Part shown: piece by piece, positions 1-8,559 of the stretch
How positions within the stretch are numbered: position 1 is the first letter of the stretch
Layout of the letters: the number at the start of each line of letters is the position of its first letter
Source of the DNA: Sphingobacterium sp. SGR-19
Lineage (GTDB): Bacteria; Bacteroidota; Bacteroidia; Sphingobacteriales; Sphingobacteriaceae
Reading direction: 5' to 3'
Assembly: GCF_011043555.1 (NCBI RefSeq)
Contig: NZ_JAAKGS010000002.1
Span: 62,001-126,000 of the forward strand
Length of the DNA stretch: 64,000 nucleotides
Notes under the pieces: generated by a model
The model's database searches: none
Seen by the model: the letters and a program-made list of their open reading frames with translations, nothing else
What the model was told of the DNA's origin: nothing
Position numbers and translations under genes: made by a program

Positions 1-2
1 AG

Positions 3-1058
3 CAGGCCATCCGTCCACGGAATATCAATGGTGCTGGCTCTGTATCGCCGACGCGTCAGATTGTTGAATCTTTCCCCATGAAAGATGGAAAGGCAATCGA
101 TGATCCTTCCTCGGCTTATGCTTACGACGCAAATAAATTTTATAAAAATCGGGATCCGCGGTTTTACAAATCTTTCGCCTACAATGGCGCGGTTTGGCCG
201 TACAGTGGCGATGAGGAGTATACCGTCTGGACCTATTCCTGGAAGGTGAGGAACAGCAATGATGTGTCGTATACACCTACGGAAACACAAGGTGCCAATG
301 CCAGTGGAATATATATCCGCAAAGCATCAAACTTATCAGCCAACAATGCAATCAATAACTTTGAAGAGAGCGGCACGGACTTTATAGAGCTGCGTTTCGC
401 GGAAGTGATATTAAATTTAGCCGAGTCAGCGATAGGAGTCAATAAGCTTAACGAAGGCCTAGAAGGAATTAAAGAGATCAGGGAGCGGGCAGGTATCGAA
501 AACAAAGATGGTTCTTTTGGCTTGGCTGGTGTTGCTGGCGATCGCAATAAGCTTTTCAAAGCGGTGCTAGATGAACGGAAGGTGGAATTTGCCTATGAAG
601 GTAAGCGTTTTCATGACCTAAGACGCTGGATGTTGTTCGACAATGCTACGGGAATGAATGATCGTCTGGGCATTCCAGTATTGAACGGTACGCGTCGAAC
701 TGGCTATAGAATTATCGTGAAGGAAAGTGGAGAAGAATACTTCGGTGCTGACGATCCTTTGCGTGCTGGAGACGACGGCGCCCCTGTGATCGACAGAGAT
801 GCCGCTGAAACTGAATATCCAGCTGGCGTGAGCACGCAAGAAGAATATCTAGATTATCTCTACGACAACTATTTTGAAGTGCAAGTGCGCGATGACATGG
901 ATCGTACGGATTTAGAGCCGGACTGGACATTCAAATGGTACCCGCAATATTATTATTTTGGGCTGCATCAGCAACTATTGGAAACTTCTCCTTACTTAGA
1001 GCAGACCAAAGGCTGGGACAGCATGAACGGTGCTGGAACTTTCGATCCGTTACAATAA
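3..1058 (+). CDS. SusD/RagB-family glycan-binding lipoprotein, 5'-truncated
   Basis: This is the C-terminal part (about 351 codons) of a SusD-like outer-membrane lipoprotein, which would bind oligosaccharide at the cell surface as the lid of a SusC transporter. The frame is open back to base 3, so the gene starts upstream of the window and no signal peptide is seen. Family marks are the 'PTRQIVESFPMKDG' segment near the left edge, 'WIEMRF/FIELRFAEVILNLAE'-type helix text at about 366-425, 'ERKVEFAYEGKRFHDLRRW' (SusD C-terminal domain) at about 573-630, and the terminal 'GTFDPLQ'. A hairpin terminator follows at once, so the SusCD transcript ends here and the pectate lyase behind it is probably transcribed separately or by read-through. 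The partner SusC should lie just left of the window. Confidence 0.95.
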   Translation, partial: QAIRPRNINGAGSVSPTRQIVESFPMKDGKAIDDPSSAYAYDANKFYKNRDPRFYKSFAYNGAVWPYSGDEEYTVWTYSWKVRNSNDVSYTPTETQGANASGIYIRKASNLSANNAINNFEESGTDFIELRFAEVILNLAESAIGVNKLNEGLEGIKEIRERAGIENKDGSFGLAGVAGDRNKLFKAVLDERKVEFAYEGKRFHDLRRWMLFDNATGMNDRLGIPVLNGTRRTGYRIIVKESGEEYFGADDPLRAGDDGAPVIDRDAAETEYPAGVSTQEEYLDYLYDNYFEVQVRDDMDRTDLEPDWTFKWYPQYYYFGLHQQLLETSPYLEQTKGWDSMNGAGTFDPLQ

Positions 1059-1071
1059 AGGAAAAAATCGA

Positions 1072-1108
1072 CAGACCGGATCCCCTCCAAAGGATCCGGT
1101 CTGCTTTT
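1072..1108 (+). terminator. Rho-independent terminator after the first SusD
   Basis: A perfect 12-bp inverted repeat (CAGACCGGATCC at 1072-1083 and GGATCCGGTCTG at 1092-1103) with an 8-nt loop is followed by C and TTTT. It lies 14 nt past the SusD stop codon. Confidence 0.9.
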
Positions 1109-1222
1109 GATAATATATTATATTCACGAGAGAATATAGTATATTTTATACTGGTTATATATTGCGAATTTTGAATTACTGATTATGCTATTGTATAGAA
1201 TTATCATTACAGATTTATAAAT

Positions 1223-2869
1223 ATGAGAAATAGATTGTCAATATTCATTGTTGCCGTTTTTAGTTTGGTTGCGGTAAATAATGCAAAAGCCCAGTACCCT
1301 AAGATTCCGGAGCAAGTAAAAAAGGAAACAAATTCGATGATGGAAGCTGCCCGTCAGCGCTCTGATATCGCGTGGGCCAAGGCGCTACCGGTTATCGAAG
1401 AATATGCTAGACAAGGAAAGCCCTATGTTCCGTGGGCATCCCGTCCTACGGATCTGCCGCAGGCAGAGATCGCCGCATTTCCGGGCGCCGAGGGTGGTGG
1501 TAAATATACTTTCGGCGGACGAGGTGGAAAAGTGATTGTGGTGACTAGTTTGGAAGATCATGGACCGGGAACACTTCGTGAAGCGTGTGAACAAGGTGGA
1601 CCGCGTATCATTGTATTCAACGTTGCGGGCATTATCCGCTTAAAGACACCGCTGATTATCCGGGCCCCTTATATCACGATTGCTGGCCAGTCAGCGCCAG
1701 GAGATGGTGTGGTTGTTGCAGGAGAGTCCGTATGGATCGACACACATGACGTGTTAATTCGCCACATGCGCTTCCGCAGAGGGGAGACGTACGTCGGACG
1801 CCGCGATGATGCGATCGGTGGAAACCCGATTGGCAACATTATGATCGATCACGTTTCTGCAAGCTGGGGTCTAGACGAGAACATGTCTATGTATCGCCAC
1901 ATGTACAACGACAGTACTGGATCGCAAGAGAAAAAATTCGGAACGGTTAACATCACGATCCAAAACTCGATTTTCTCGGAAGCATTAGATACTTGGAACC
2001 ACGCATTTGGTAGTACTTTAGGCGGAGAGAACTGTACTTTTATGCGTAACCTATGGGCGAATAATGCGGCCAGAAATCCGTCGATAGGTTGGAACGGCGT
2101 CTTCAACTTTGCCAATAATGTCATTTACAATTGGGTACATCGTGCTATCGATGGTGGAGATTATACAGCGCAGTACAACATCTTCAATAATTACTTCAAA
2201 CCAGGTCCGGCAACACCGAAAGATGCGCCTATACGTTACCGCATCCTAAAACCAGAATCTGGTCGTAGTAAATTGGATCATAAAGTATTCGGAAGAGCTT
2301 ATGTCAATGGAAACGTGGTTGCCGATAATCCTGCCGTAACGAAAGATAACTGGGCTGGTGGTATCCAGCTTGAAGGTATGGATGGTGAGCTGATGAGCTA
2401 TGAAGACGCCAAGCCTTTCCTTCCGGCTATGCGGGTTGCTAAGCCAATTCCACATGCTTCATTCCGTGTTACGTCTGCTGAAGAAGCATATAACGAGGTT
2501 TTAGCAAATGCTGGTGCGACTTTGCCGAAGCGTGATGCCGTTGACCTCCGGATCGTTAAAGAGGTAAAAGACGGTAAACCGACGCCGTTGGCGGAAAAAG
2601 ATGTGCAATATCCAGAAGTAGACTTTGAGCACCGGAGGCTGCCGAAAGATTCCTATAAAATGGGAATTATTACGCACATCTCGCAAGTCGGTGGTTATCC
2701 CGAATATAAGGGAAAACCTTATAAAGATTCAGACAATGATGGTATTCCGGATGACGTAGAAAAGAAAATGGGCTTGGATCCAAATAACGGTGAAGACTCT
2801 GCGACGATAACCGAATCTGGTTACGCTAACATAGAGATTTACCTGAATGGACTAGCAGGAAAATCATAA
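1223..2869 (+). CDS. Secreted pectate lyase, PL1 family, with C-terminal Ca-binding repeat
   Basis: A 548-residue secreted pectate lyase that would cleave alpha-1,4-galacturonan by beta-elimination. A signal peptide covers about residues 1-23 (cut near AKA/QYP), followed by a helical linker to about 80. The PL1 right-handed beta-helix starts at 'AFPGAEGGG' (residue 85), a block typical of Bacteroidota PL1 proteins, and continues through 'GRGGKVIVVTSLEDHGPGTLREA', 'ITIAGQSAPGDGV', 'IDHVSASWGLDENMS' and 'NNYFKPGP'. From about residue 502 there is an Asp-rich 'DSDNDGIPDD..GLDP' segment, a thrombospondin type 3/EF-like calcium repeat. The gene stands between two terminators and is very similar in layout to the next gene, which looks like its tandem duplicate. 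Family is clear; subfamily and exo/endo mode cannot be read from sequence alone. Confidence 0.93.
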   Translation: MRNRLSIFIVAVFSLVAVNNAKAQYPKIPEQVKKETNSMMEAARQRSDIAWAKALPVIEEYARQGKPYVPWASRPTDLPQAEIAAFPGAEGGGKYTFGGRGGKVIVVTSLEDHGPGTLREACEQGGPRIIVFNVAGIIRLKTPLIIRAPYITIAGQSAPGDGVVVAGESVWIDTHDVLIRHMRFRRGETYVGRRDDAIGGNPIGNIMIDHVSASWGLDENMSMYRHMYNDSTGSQEKKFGTVNITIQNSIFSEALDTWNHAFGSTLGGENCTFMRNLWANNAARNPSIGWNGVFNFANNVIYNWVHRAIDGGDYTAQYNIFNNYFKPGPATPKDAPIRYRILKPESGRSKLDHKVFGRAYVNGNVVADNPAVTKDNWAGGIQLEGMDGELMSYEDAKPFLPAMRVAKPIPHASFRVTSAEEAYNEVLANAGATLPKRDAVDLRIVKEVKDGKPTPLAEKDVQYPEVDFEHRRLPKDSYKMGIITHISQVGGYPEYKGKPYKDSDNDGIPDDVEKKMGLDPNNGEDSATITESGYANIEIYLNGLAGKS

Positions 2870-2887
2870 TATTTTCTTTATAAATGG

Positions 2888-2933
2888 ATTATCCCCATCG
2901 GTCTGCAAATGATCGGTGGGGATAATATTTTAT
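2888..2933 (+). terminator. Terminator after first PL1 lyase
   Basis: The inverted repeat ATTATCCCCATCG (2888-2900) / CGGTGGGGATAAT (2914-2926), with one T.G wobble and a 13-nt loop, is followed by ATTTTAT. It starts 18 nt after the lyase stop codon. Confidence 0.8.
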
Positions 2934-2978
2934 AGATAATCGTAAATATGGTATAAGTATTTGAAAATAAATCGTTTT

Positions 2979-2986
2979 ACCTTTGG
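2979..2986 (+). promoter_or_regulatory. Candidate Bacteroidota -7 box (TACCTTTG)
   Basis: TACCTTTG matches the Bacteroidota -7 consensus TAnnTTTG exactly and lies 41 nt before the ATG of the second PL1 gene and downstream of the preceding terminator. A TTTG occurs at 2960-2963, but the 15-nt spacer is shorter than the usual ~19-20 nt, so the -33 element is doubtful. Confidence 0.5.
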
Positions 2987-3027
2987 GTGGAACGTTACCT
3001 GTTGACGATAACTAAATTTATATACCG

Positions 3028-4677
3028 ATGTTCAAAAAAATATGGAAGTGGAATACAAACCTGTGCACACCTTTATTGGTCGTTGTCCTTGGTTTATATA
3101 ATACGCAGGACGCAAAGGCTCAATACCCTGTCTACCCTGATTCTCTGCAGAAAATAGCCGATGCAAAAACTGCTGCTGAGGCCGCACGTCTCGAAAAAGC
3201 TTGGGAAGTAGCAAAGGCTGTCATGGAACAAGAGGGAAAGCCTTATATTCCTTGGGCGGCTAAACCTGAAGATTTACCGCAAGCAGATATTCCGGCGTTT
3301 CCGGGAGCTGAAGGAGGAGGGGCCTATACACCTGGTGGCAGAGGTGGTCGCGTATTTGTTGTGACTAGTCTCGCGGATAGTGGTCCCGGTACCTTGCGAG
3401 AGGCATGCGAGGCAGGTGGCGCGCGGATTGTGGTGTTTAATGTCGCGGGTATCATCAATTTGGAGAAGCCCATCGTGGTTAAAGCACCTTATATCACGAT
3501 TGCAGGTCAAACCGCGCCGGGCGATGGCGTCTGTGTGGCAGGAGAATCTTTTTTGATCGATACGCATGATGTTATTGTCCGCTATATGCGCTTCCGCCGA
3601 GGAGAGACGGACGTGACAAGACGTGATGACGCACTGGGAGGTAATGGTGTAGGTAATATCATCCTCGATCACGTATCCGCCAGTTGGGGGCTGGATGAAA
3701 ATATGTCGATGTATCGGCACGTGTATGACCGGGGCGGAAAGAATCTGAAACTGCCTACTGTCAATATCACCATCCAAAATTCGATCTTTTCGGAAGCGTT
3801 GGACACGTACAATCATGCTTTCGGAAGTACCATTGGGGGGCTAAATAGCACCTTCATGCGGAATTTATGGGCATCCAATATCAGCAGAAATCCTTCTGTT
3901 GGTATGACCGGAGATTTTGGTTTTGTGAACAATGTCGTCTGGAATTGGTGGAACCGGAGCGCAGACGGAGGGGATAGTGGTTCAACATATAATTTCATCA
4001 ATAATTACTATAAGCCAGGACCGATTACGCCACTGGACAAGCCAATATCCTACCGAATATTGAAGCCGGAGTCAGGAAGAAACGAGCAGAATATTCGTAC
4101 GTTCGGCAAAGCCTACGTTGACGGTAACGTGATCGAAGGAAACGAAAAGGTGACGCGTGATAACTGGGATGGCGGCGTGCAGCCAGAAGTTGATGGCGAT
4201 TTAAACACGCACCTAGCAAAGATAAAGGTCAATAAGCCATTCCCGCTCTCTAATTTCGGAAAGATATTGGCGGCACATGAGGCCTACGATTACGTCTTGA
4301 AAAATGTAGGCGCTACGATTCCGAAACGTGATGCGGTCGATGAACGTATTGTCAAACAGGTGAAGACCGGAAAGGTGTTCTATACGGAGCCTGTCGAGTC
4401 CGTAAAGCCGTCGCCTTATGTAAAACGTCGGTTGCCGATGGACTCTTATAAGCAAGGCATCATTACGAATGTCAGCCAGGTAGGTGGGTATCCTGAATAC
4501 AAAGGTACTCCCTATAAGGATGCCGACAACGATGGTATTCCAGATGATGTGGAAGCAAAGATGGGGCTAGATCCTAAAAACCCTGCCGATGCTGCAACGA
4601 TAAGTGAAAATGGATATGCACATATAGAAAATTACTTGAACAGTGTCGTTCCAGAAAAGACCGTTAAGCCTTTTTAA
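3028..4677 (+). CDS. Secreted pectate lyase, PL1 family, tandem paralog
   Basis: A 549-residue secreted PL1 pectate lyase and the apparent tandem copy of the gene before it. The signal peptide runs to about residue 31 (AKA/QYP). The same order of blocks follows: an Ala/Glu-rich helix, 'IPWAAKPEDLPQADIPAFPGAEGGG', 'GRGGRVFVVTSLADSGPGTLREA', 'ITIAGQTAPGDGV', 'LDHVSASWGLDENMSMYRH', 'TIQNSIFSEALDTYNHAFGS' and 'NNYYKPGP', ending with a 'DADNDGIPDD..GLDP' calcium repeat from about residue 498. It has its own candidate promoter upstream and a strong terminator downstream, so it is probably monocistronic. Differences from the first copy are spread along the whole length, so the duplication is old. 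The two enzymes may differ in preference for methylated or short substrates, but that is a guess. Confidence 0.93.
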   Translation: MFKKIWKWNTNLCTPLLVVVLGLYNTQDAKAQYPVYPDSLQKIADAKTAAEAARLEKAWEVAKAVMEQEGKPYIPWAAKPEDLPQADIPAFPGAEGGGAYTPGGRGGRVFVVTSLADSGPGTLREACEAGGARIVVFNVAGIINLEKPIVVKAPYITIAGQTAPGDGVCVAGESFLIDTHDVIVRYMRFRRGETDVTRRDDALGGNGVGNIILDHVSASWGLDENMSMYRHVYDRGGKNLKLPTVNITIQNSIFSEALDTYNHAFGSTIGGLNSTFMRNLWASNISRNPSVGMTGDFGFVNNVVWNWWNRSADGGDSGSTYNFINNYYKPGPITPLDKPISYRILKPESGRNEQNIRTFGKAYVDGNVIEGNEKVTRDNWDGGVQPEVDGDLNTHLAKIKVNKPFPLSNFGKILAAHEAYDYVLKNVGATIPKRDAVDERIVKQVKTGKVFYTEPVESVKPSPYVKRRLPMDSYKQGIITNVSQVGGYPEYKGTPYKDADNDGIPDDVEAKMGLDPKNPADAATISENGYAHIENYLNSVVPEKTVKPF

Positions 4678-4720
4678 CCCCTTAAAAGGCGCTCTTTTAT
4701 TTAGTTTAGTTAGTTTGGTA

Positions 4721-4747
4721 GGCTGTTGCGTTCGCAACAGCCTTTTT
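4721..4747 (+). terminator. Rho-independent terminator after second PL1 lyase
   Basis: A 9-bp stem GGCTGTTGC/GCAACAGCC (4721-4742) with a GTTC loop is followed by six T. It lies between two convergent genes. The T tract is on the plus side, so it mainly serves the lyase gene. Confidence 0.9.
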
Positions 4748-4761
4748 TAATGAATGCCCGA

Positions 4762-6084
4762 TTACAGTTTGACAAATTCAACGCGTCTATTTTGGGTTCG
4801 TCCCGCTTCGGAGTTATTCGGTGACACGGGAACCGCTTCACCTTTTCCGAGGGTCTCTAGCCTGTCGGTGGAGATGCTATACGTCGACACTAACATCTCT
4901 TTGACAGCCGCAGCTCGCTGTTCACTTAGCGTCAGATTTGTTTTATCATCTCCGACATTATCCGTATGCCCAACGATCTGCAAGCGTAATTCCGGATTTT
5001 CCAAAAGCAGATCAGCAATAGATTTTATAACGCCAAACGACTCTGGTTTTATGCGTGAAGCTCCCGTGTCAAACAGTATTCCGGTTGTGGTAAATGAACC
5101 ATTTTGAAGAAGATGTTGGCGAGGCGGCACTAAGCCTTTCGCTATTTTGATGTTGCTGATGTAAATGCCGATTTGCTCATCCTTGTACGGACTACTTGCT
5201 AATTTGAAAAACAATTGATTAAACTCTCCAGCTTTTGCTACACCTTTTGGTGCATCATACAGCTTATCCCCGTCAATCCAAATACGTAAACGTTCTTTCT
5301 GAACTTGCATAGCTACGTGTGCGATTCGTCGATACCATGTTTCTACCTTTTTGACATCTTTTGCCGGACTGTTGAAGTACCGGATATACTTTTCATACGA
5401 ATCCAAACTAAAGGTTCCCGACTGGGCATGCGGCGAGACGTTTACGTAGAAAGACTTGTCGCCTTTTTGCTCGTTGAGCAGACTGTTTGATGTAGGAGAT
5501 TGTTCACCCGAGGCTAATAAGCCAAATCTAAACTCAGGAGCCATCCATCCTTGAAAGTCTATATCGAAGACCAGATCGAATTCTACGCTAAAATCTTGGC
5601 CAAACCCTTGTTCATTACCGGACAAGACAACGCTTCGTTGTGCCATGCGTAACCATTTCCCTTCGATGTTATTTAAATTAACGATAACCGAACTACCATT
5701 GCTGTTCCAGCCTGAAGGTAATTCTCCAATTGGATCGTCGGAAAAATTTGCCGCATATAGTATAGAATCGCCAGGAATGAAATCGTATTTGCTGTAAGAT
5801 TGGAGCGGGTTGTTATTTTGTGGTTCAGCAGCATGTGTGTTCGTTGATTTGTCTTGCTGTACCGTTGTATCTTGTCCGTTGGCAGTAGAAGCCGATTCTA
5901 TAGCTTTATCGATCCCTTTGGATACCGCTTTGTCTGTTTCGTTTACTATTTTATTCACAGTCGTGTTTTCTATCCTGCCTTTTACTTTCTTCCATATCCC
6001 CTGCGAATAGAGCGGATTACTAACGCATACCGCGTGTACCGCGAAGACCAGCATGATCCTTGTCCATATCATTGTTTTTGCCAT
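4762..6084 (-). CDS. OmpA-family outer-membrane/peptidoglycan-binding protein
   Basis: A 440-residue exported protein. The N-terminus carries a signal peptide (about residues 1-28, ending 'NPLYSQG'), then a low-complexity Lys/Thr/Ala stretch with 'AVSKGIDKAIESA'. A middle domain (about 105-300), beginning near 'YKYDFIPGDSILYAANFSDDP', has alternating beta character and resembles the concanavalin/LamG-like modules often found in such proteins. The last ~105 residues are a clear OmpA C-terminal domain: 'ILFDTGASRIKPES', 'LQIVGHTDNVGDDKTNLTLSEQRA', 'GKGEAVPVSPNNSEAGRTQNRRVEF'. This domain binds peptidoglycan and would anchor the protein in the periplasm. It is convergent with the PL1 gene and has no visible link to pectin use. 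The ATG is the only start that gives a good signal peptide. Confidence 0.88.
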   Translation of the reverse strand: MAKTMIWTRIMLVFAVHAVCVSNPLYSQGIWKKVKGRIENTTVNKIVNETDKAVSKGIDKAIESASTANGQDTTVQQDKSTNTHAAEPQNNNPLQSYSKYDFIPGDSILYAANFSDDPIGELPSGWNSNGSSVIVNLNNIEGKWLRMAQRSVVLSGNEQGFGQDFSVEFDLVFDIDFQGWMAPEFRFGLLASGEQSPTSNSLLNEQKGDKSFYVNVSPHAQSGTFSLDSYEKYIRYFNSPAKDVKKVETWYRRIAHVAMQVQKERLRIWIDGDKLYDAPKGVAKAGEFNQLFFKLASSPYKDEQIGIYISNIKIAKGLVPPRQHLLQNGSFTTTGILFDTGASRIKPESFGVIKSIADLLLENPELRLQIVGHTDNVGDDKTNLTLSEQRAAAVKEMLVSTYSISTDRLETLGKGEAVPVSPNNSEAGRTQNRRVEFVKL

Positions 6085-6213
6085 TTTAATATACGGTTAA
6101 ATAAGTTGCCATAAATCTACTTAAGTATATATTTTGCCAACGATTTTTTCGACAAACGGCTATTTTTGACGTTCTATGTTTTTGTTTTATCGATAAATGC
6201 GTAGGCCGGTGTA

Positions 6214-6732
6214 TTATTTGAGTTTAAAAGTTACGCCAATGTTTAATACCGCTGCGCCATATCCGATTTCCGCAAAGGCACCAAATTTTTCGGAGAACCA
6301 GTACCTAGAGCCGATATGTCCAGCCCATAGGAAGCCGCCGGCGGAAGTAGAAAAAGGAGCATCATCGTCTCCGTCCCATTTAACCGATGCAATATTATAT
6401 CCGAGCATTATTCCGCCGTAAGGATCGAATTTCGTTGAATTTACTTTCAGGTGATAGGAGCCCCTGGCTGCCGCTAATATATGGGTGTATTTCCAATTGC
6501 CATAATCACCAAAAGATTCTTTTTCAGTTGAAAATGCGGCATATGCGCCCACACTAATCCGATCGGAAACAGCCTGCTCATAGCTCAGGCCTACGGGTAT
6601 ACCGAAGCCGCCAGCGATACCTACCCCTACATTAAGCATCTTGTCGCCTTTTTGAAAAGATTGCGCCGCGGAGGTTGTAGCGTATAAGATGCACGCCAAT
6701 GTAATAAATGCAATGTTTTTAATCTTAGTCAT
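6214..6732 (-). CDS. Small outer-membrane beta-barrel protein
   Basis: A 172-residue protein with a signal peptide (about 1-22, ending 'TSAAQS') and then amphipathic beta strands: 'KMLNVGVGIAGGFGIPVGLSYEQAV', 'ISVGAYAAFST', 'HILAAARGSYHL', 'FDPYGGIMLGYNIASV', 'GFLWAGHIGSRYWFSEKFGAFAEIGYG'. It ends in 'NIGVTFKLK', close to the aromatic/hydrophobic C-terminal strand of outer-membrane barrels. Strand count suggests an eight-stranded OmpX/OmpW-sized barrel. Function is unknown. It is on the same strand as the OmpA-family gene 129 nt downstream but probably has its own promoter, since a TAATTTTG box lies 31 nt upstream of its ATG. Confidence 0.8.
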   Translation of the reverse strand: MTKIKNIAFITLACILYATTSAAQSFQKGDKMLNVGVGIAGGFGIPVGLSYEQAVSDRISVGAYAAFSTEKESFGDYGNWKYTHILAAARGSYHLKVNSTKFDPYGGIMLGYNIASVKWDGDDDAPFSTSAGGFLWAGHIGSRYWFSEKFGAFAEIGYGAAVLNIGVTFKLK

Positions 6733-6762
6733 GATTTGTTTAAGTTTTATTTCTTGTCAGGA

Positions 6763-6770
6763 CAAAATTA
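6763..6770 (-). promoter_or_regulatory. Candidate -7 box for the small barrel gene
   Basis: On the minus strand this is TAATTTTG, an exact TAnnTTTG match, ending about 30 nt before the ATG at 6732. No convincing TTTG is seen at the -33 distance. Confidence 0.45.
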
Positions 6771-6904
6771 GATGAAGAAAAAGGTTGGAATTTACGTGCT
6801 ACTACGGAATACCAAAAAATCAGTATGACCGTAATACTACGGATATGGAATATTACGGGGCAGTACGATAGGTGGGGCGTCCGTCGGTTGGTAATTTTGT
6901 GCAT

Positions 6905-7696
6905 ATGAAATGGTATATTTTTTTCTCGTCATTCCTTGTTCTGATGGCTTGTAAGAGTGATACAGAAGAGACAGAGCCTCTTCCCGGAACCGACGACGAC
7001 TATAAAATCGTGATCGAACCATCGAAAGAACAGCCTGGAGTAGGTGAAAGCGACGCCTATCCGTTAGGCCAACCCTTGAAGTTGCCGGAAGGCATACGTC
7101 TCGTGCAACGGAGACATCACAAGTTTGACCCCGATATCAGCAAGTTATATGCGCATACCAACTTTTTCTATGTTGATGTTAATCTGGTCAATGACCGTAT
7201 GCCTGGCACACCACCGATAACTGTTGAGTTCCCGGCCGGTTTGATCGTGGTCAGCATGGACCATGATAAACAAAATGGAATAAGTATAGAAAGGTTCCTC
7301 GTCCCAGTACCGCCCACTGAGCGAATCGGTGGGGGAAGAGACACCACGACCATCTATATAGGTATGGCATGCATAAACGAAAAGCGCTCCATGCCTTGGT
7401 ACGATAATGAAGGAGAAGAACAGCGTTATCCTATTTCGCGCAATAACTTTCAGGATTTTCTGGTAACCAACGATAAAAACCTGTTACAGTTTATTGATAT
7501 AGTCAAAGAGCATCCGAAATTGCGAATAACCCAGCACTGGGATCCAGTGGAAGCCCATGAACCGGATTATGTTACGCCGGATTGGATGAAGATTCATAGT
7601 AGAATTCAGGGACTAATCTGGCAGATCACCGATGGCTACGGTATCCGGCAAGGCGAAATTGCAGCATTGAAACAAGAACTGCTAGCGTATAAGTGA
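6905..7696 (+). CDS. DUF4843-like or unassigned surface lipoprotein
   Basis: A 263-residue lipoprotein. I place the start at ATG 6905 because it gives a compact lipoprotein signal ('MKWYIFFSSFLVLMACKSD', Cys at residue 17); an in-frame upstream start would add 11 residues without signal character. The mature protein has an acidic linker, then 'GVGESDAYPLGQPLKLPEGIRLVQR', a beta-rich part ('TNFFYVDVNLVNDRMPGTPPITVEFPAGLIVV', 'TTTIYIGMACIN') and a helical end ('IQGLIWQITDGYGI'). I do not recognise the family. The 'MACINEKRSMPWYDNEGE' segment with the preceding 'E/T-rich' sheet looks structural and no catalytic motif stands out. It is divergent from the small barrel gene and convergent with the LytTR regulator. 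The DUF4843 suggestion is weak and rests only on size and export signal. Confidence 0.7.
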   Translation: MKWYIFFSSFLVLMACKSDTEETEPLPGTDDDYKIVIEPSKEQPGVGESDAYPLGQPLKLPEGIRLVQRRHHKFDPDISKLYAHTNFFYVDVNLVNDRMPGTPPITVEFPAGLIVVSMDHDKQNGISIERFLVPVPPTERIGGGRDTTTIYIGMACINEKRSMPWYDNEGEEQRYPISRNNFQDFLVTNDKNLLQFIDIVKEHPKLRITQHWDPVEAHEPDYVTPDWMKIHSRIQGLIWQITDGYGIRQGEIAALKQELLAYK

Positions 7697-7707
7697 TATG
7701 CTATAAC

Positions 7708-8430
7708 CTAATACATCAATTCTTTGACGGCCGGGAGATAGTTTCGACTGACGTTTAGCTCTACATTATTGGGTAGCGTGATGAACGTTTTGTGAATATC
7801 TTTGTATAGTTCCTTTAGGTGATCCAGGTTCACGACGTATGATCGATGGATACGTAAAAATTGGTGGGGGTCAAGCCTTTGCATAAACTGTCCTATTCCT
7901 TGTGTACTTAGAAAAGACTCGTTGTGAATGGTATAGATCCAGGTATAATCTTTGTCCGCCTTTAAATGCGTGATTTCGGAAACAGGAATACAGGTCAAGC
8001 GATTTCCCTTTTCCACCAGAATACGTCGTGGATATAAGGTTGATTTCTTATCAGATGGATTCCCAGCCTCGTTGTTCTTACTTTCAAGTTTATGTAAGGA
8101 TGCTTGTAAGCGTTTTGTAGTGAGCGGTTTGAGTAGATAGTCCACCGCATCGTATTCAAAGGCTTTGGCTGCGTCGGTTGTGCACTCAGAAGTCAAGATA
8201 ACAGCGGGTAAATGTTCTGTTCTATCCAGTACCTCAAACCCATTGATACCAGGCAGTTTCACGCTGATAAACACGACATCTGGCTGAAGTGCGTCGATAT
8301 ACCGTAAAGCTTCCACACCATTGCTGGCCTCCCAGAAAATCGCGGGATATTGGTTTTGTTTCACTTCATCAATAAGGTGCCTACGAAACAAACAATCCCG
8401 GTCCACGATAAGCAAAGTTTGTTTTCTCAT
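7708..8430 (-). CDS. LytTR-family response regulator
   Basis: A 240-residue two-domain response regulator. The N-terminal receiver (about 1-120) has 'TLLIVDRDCLF', 'PDVVFISVKLPGINGFEVLD', 'VILTSECTTDAAKAFEYDAVDYLLKP'. The usual phospho-acceptor Asp position in 'VVFISVKLP' is Ser rather than Asp, so it may not be phosphorylated in the normal way. The C-terminal LytTR DNA-binding domain (about 145-240) has 'HLKADKDYTWIYT', 'FLRIHRSYVVNLDHL' and 'VELNVSRNYLPAVKEL'. The start is set at ATG 8430; the upstream in-frame TTG is less likely. No LytS-type kinase lies beside it, so it is an orphan in this window. It is divergent from the Crp/Fnr gene across a 129-bp shared upstream region. Confidence 0.88.
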   Translation of the reverse strand: MRKQTLLIVDRDCLFRRHLIDEVKQNQYPAIFWEASNGVEALRYIDALQPDVVFISVKLPGINGFEVLDRTEHLPAVILTSECTTDAAKAFEYDAVDYLLKPLTTKRLQASLHKLESKNNEAGNPSDKKSTLYPRRILVEKGNRLTCIPVSEITHLKADKDYTWIYTIHNESFLSTQGIGQFMQRLDPHQFLRIHRSYVVNLDHLKELYKDIHKTFITLPNNVELNVSRNYLPAVKELMY

Positions 8431-8559
8431 ATTTCGATTATTACCAAGTTCCGTCAAAAATAGGCGTCGAAGCAGCGATATAGAACTGACAAATGTCAGA
8501 AAATGAACTTCCTATAATTTTTATTATCTTCGTGCTTTCACAACCAGCAGATCATCAAT

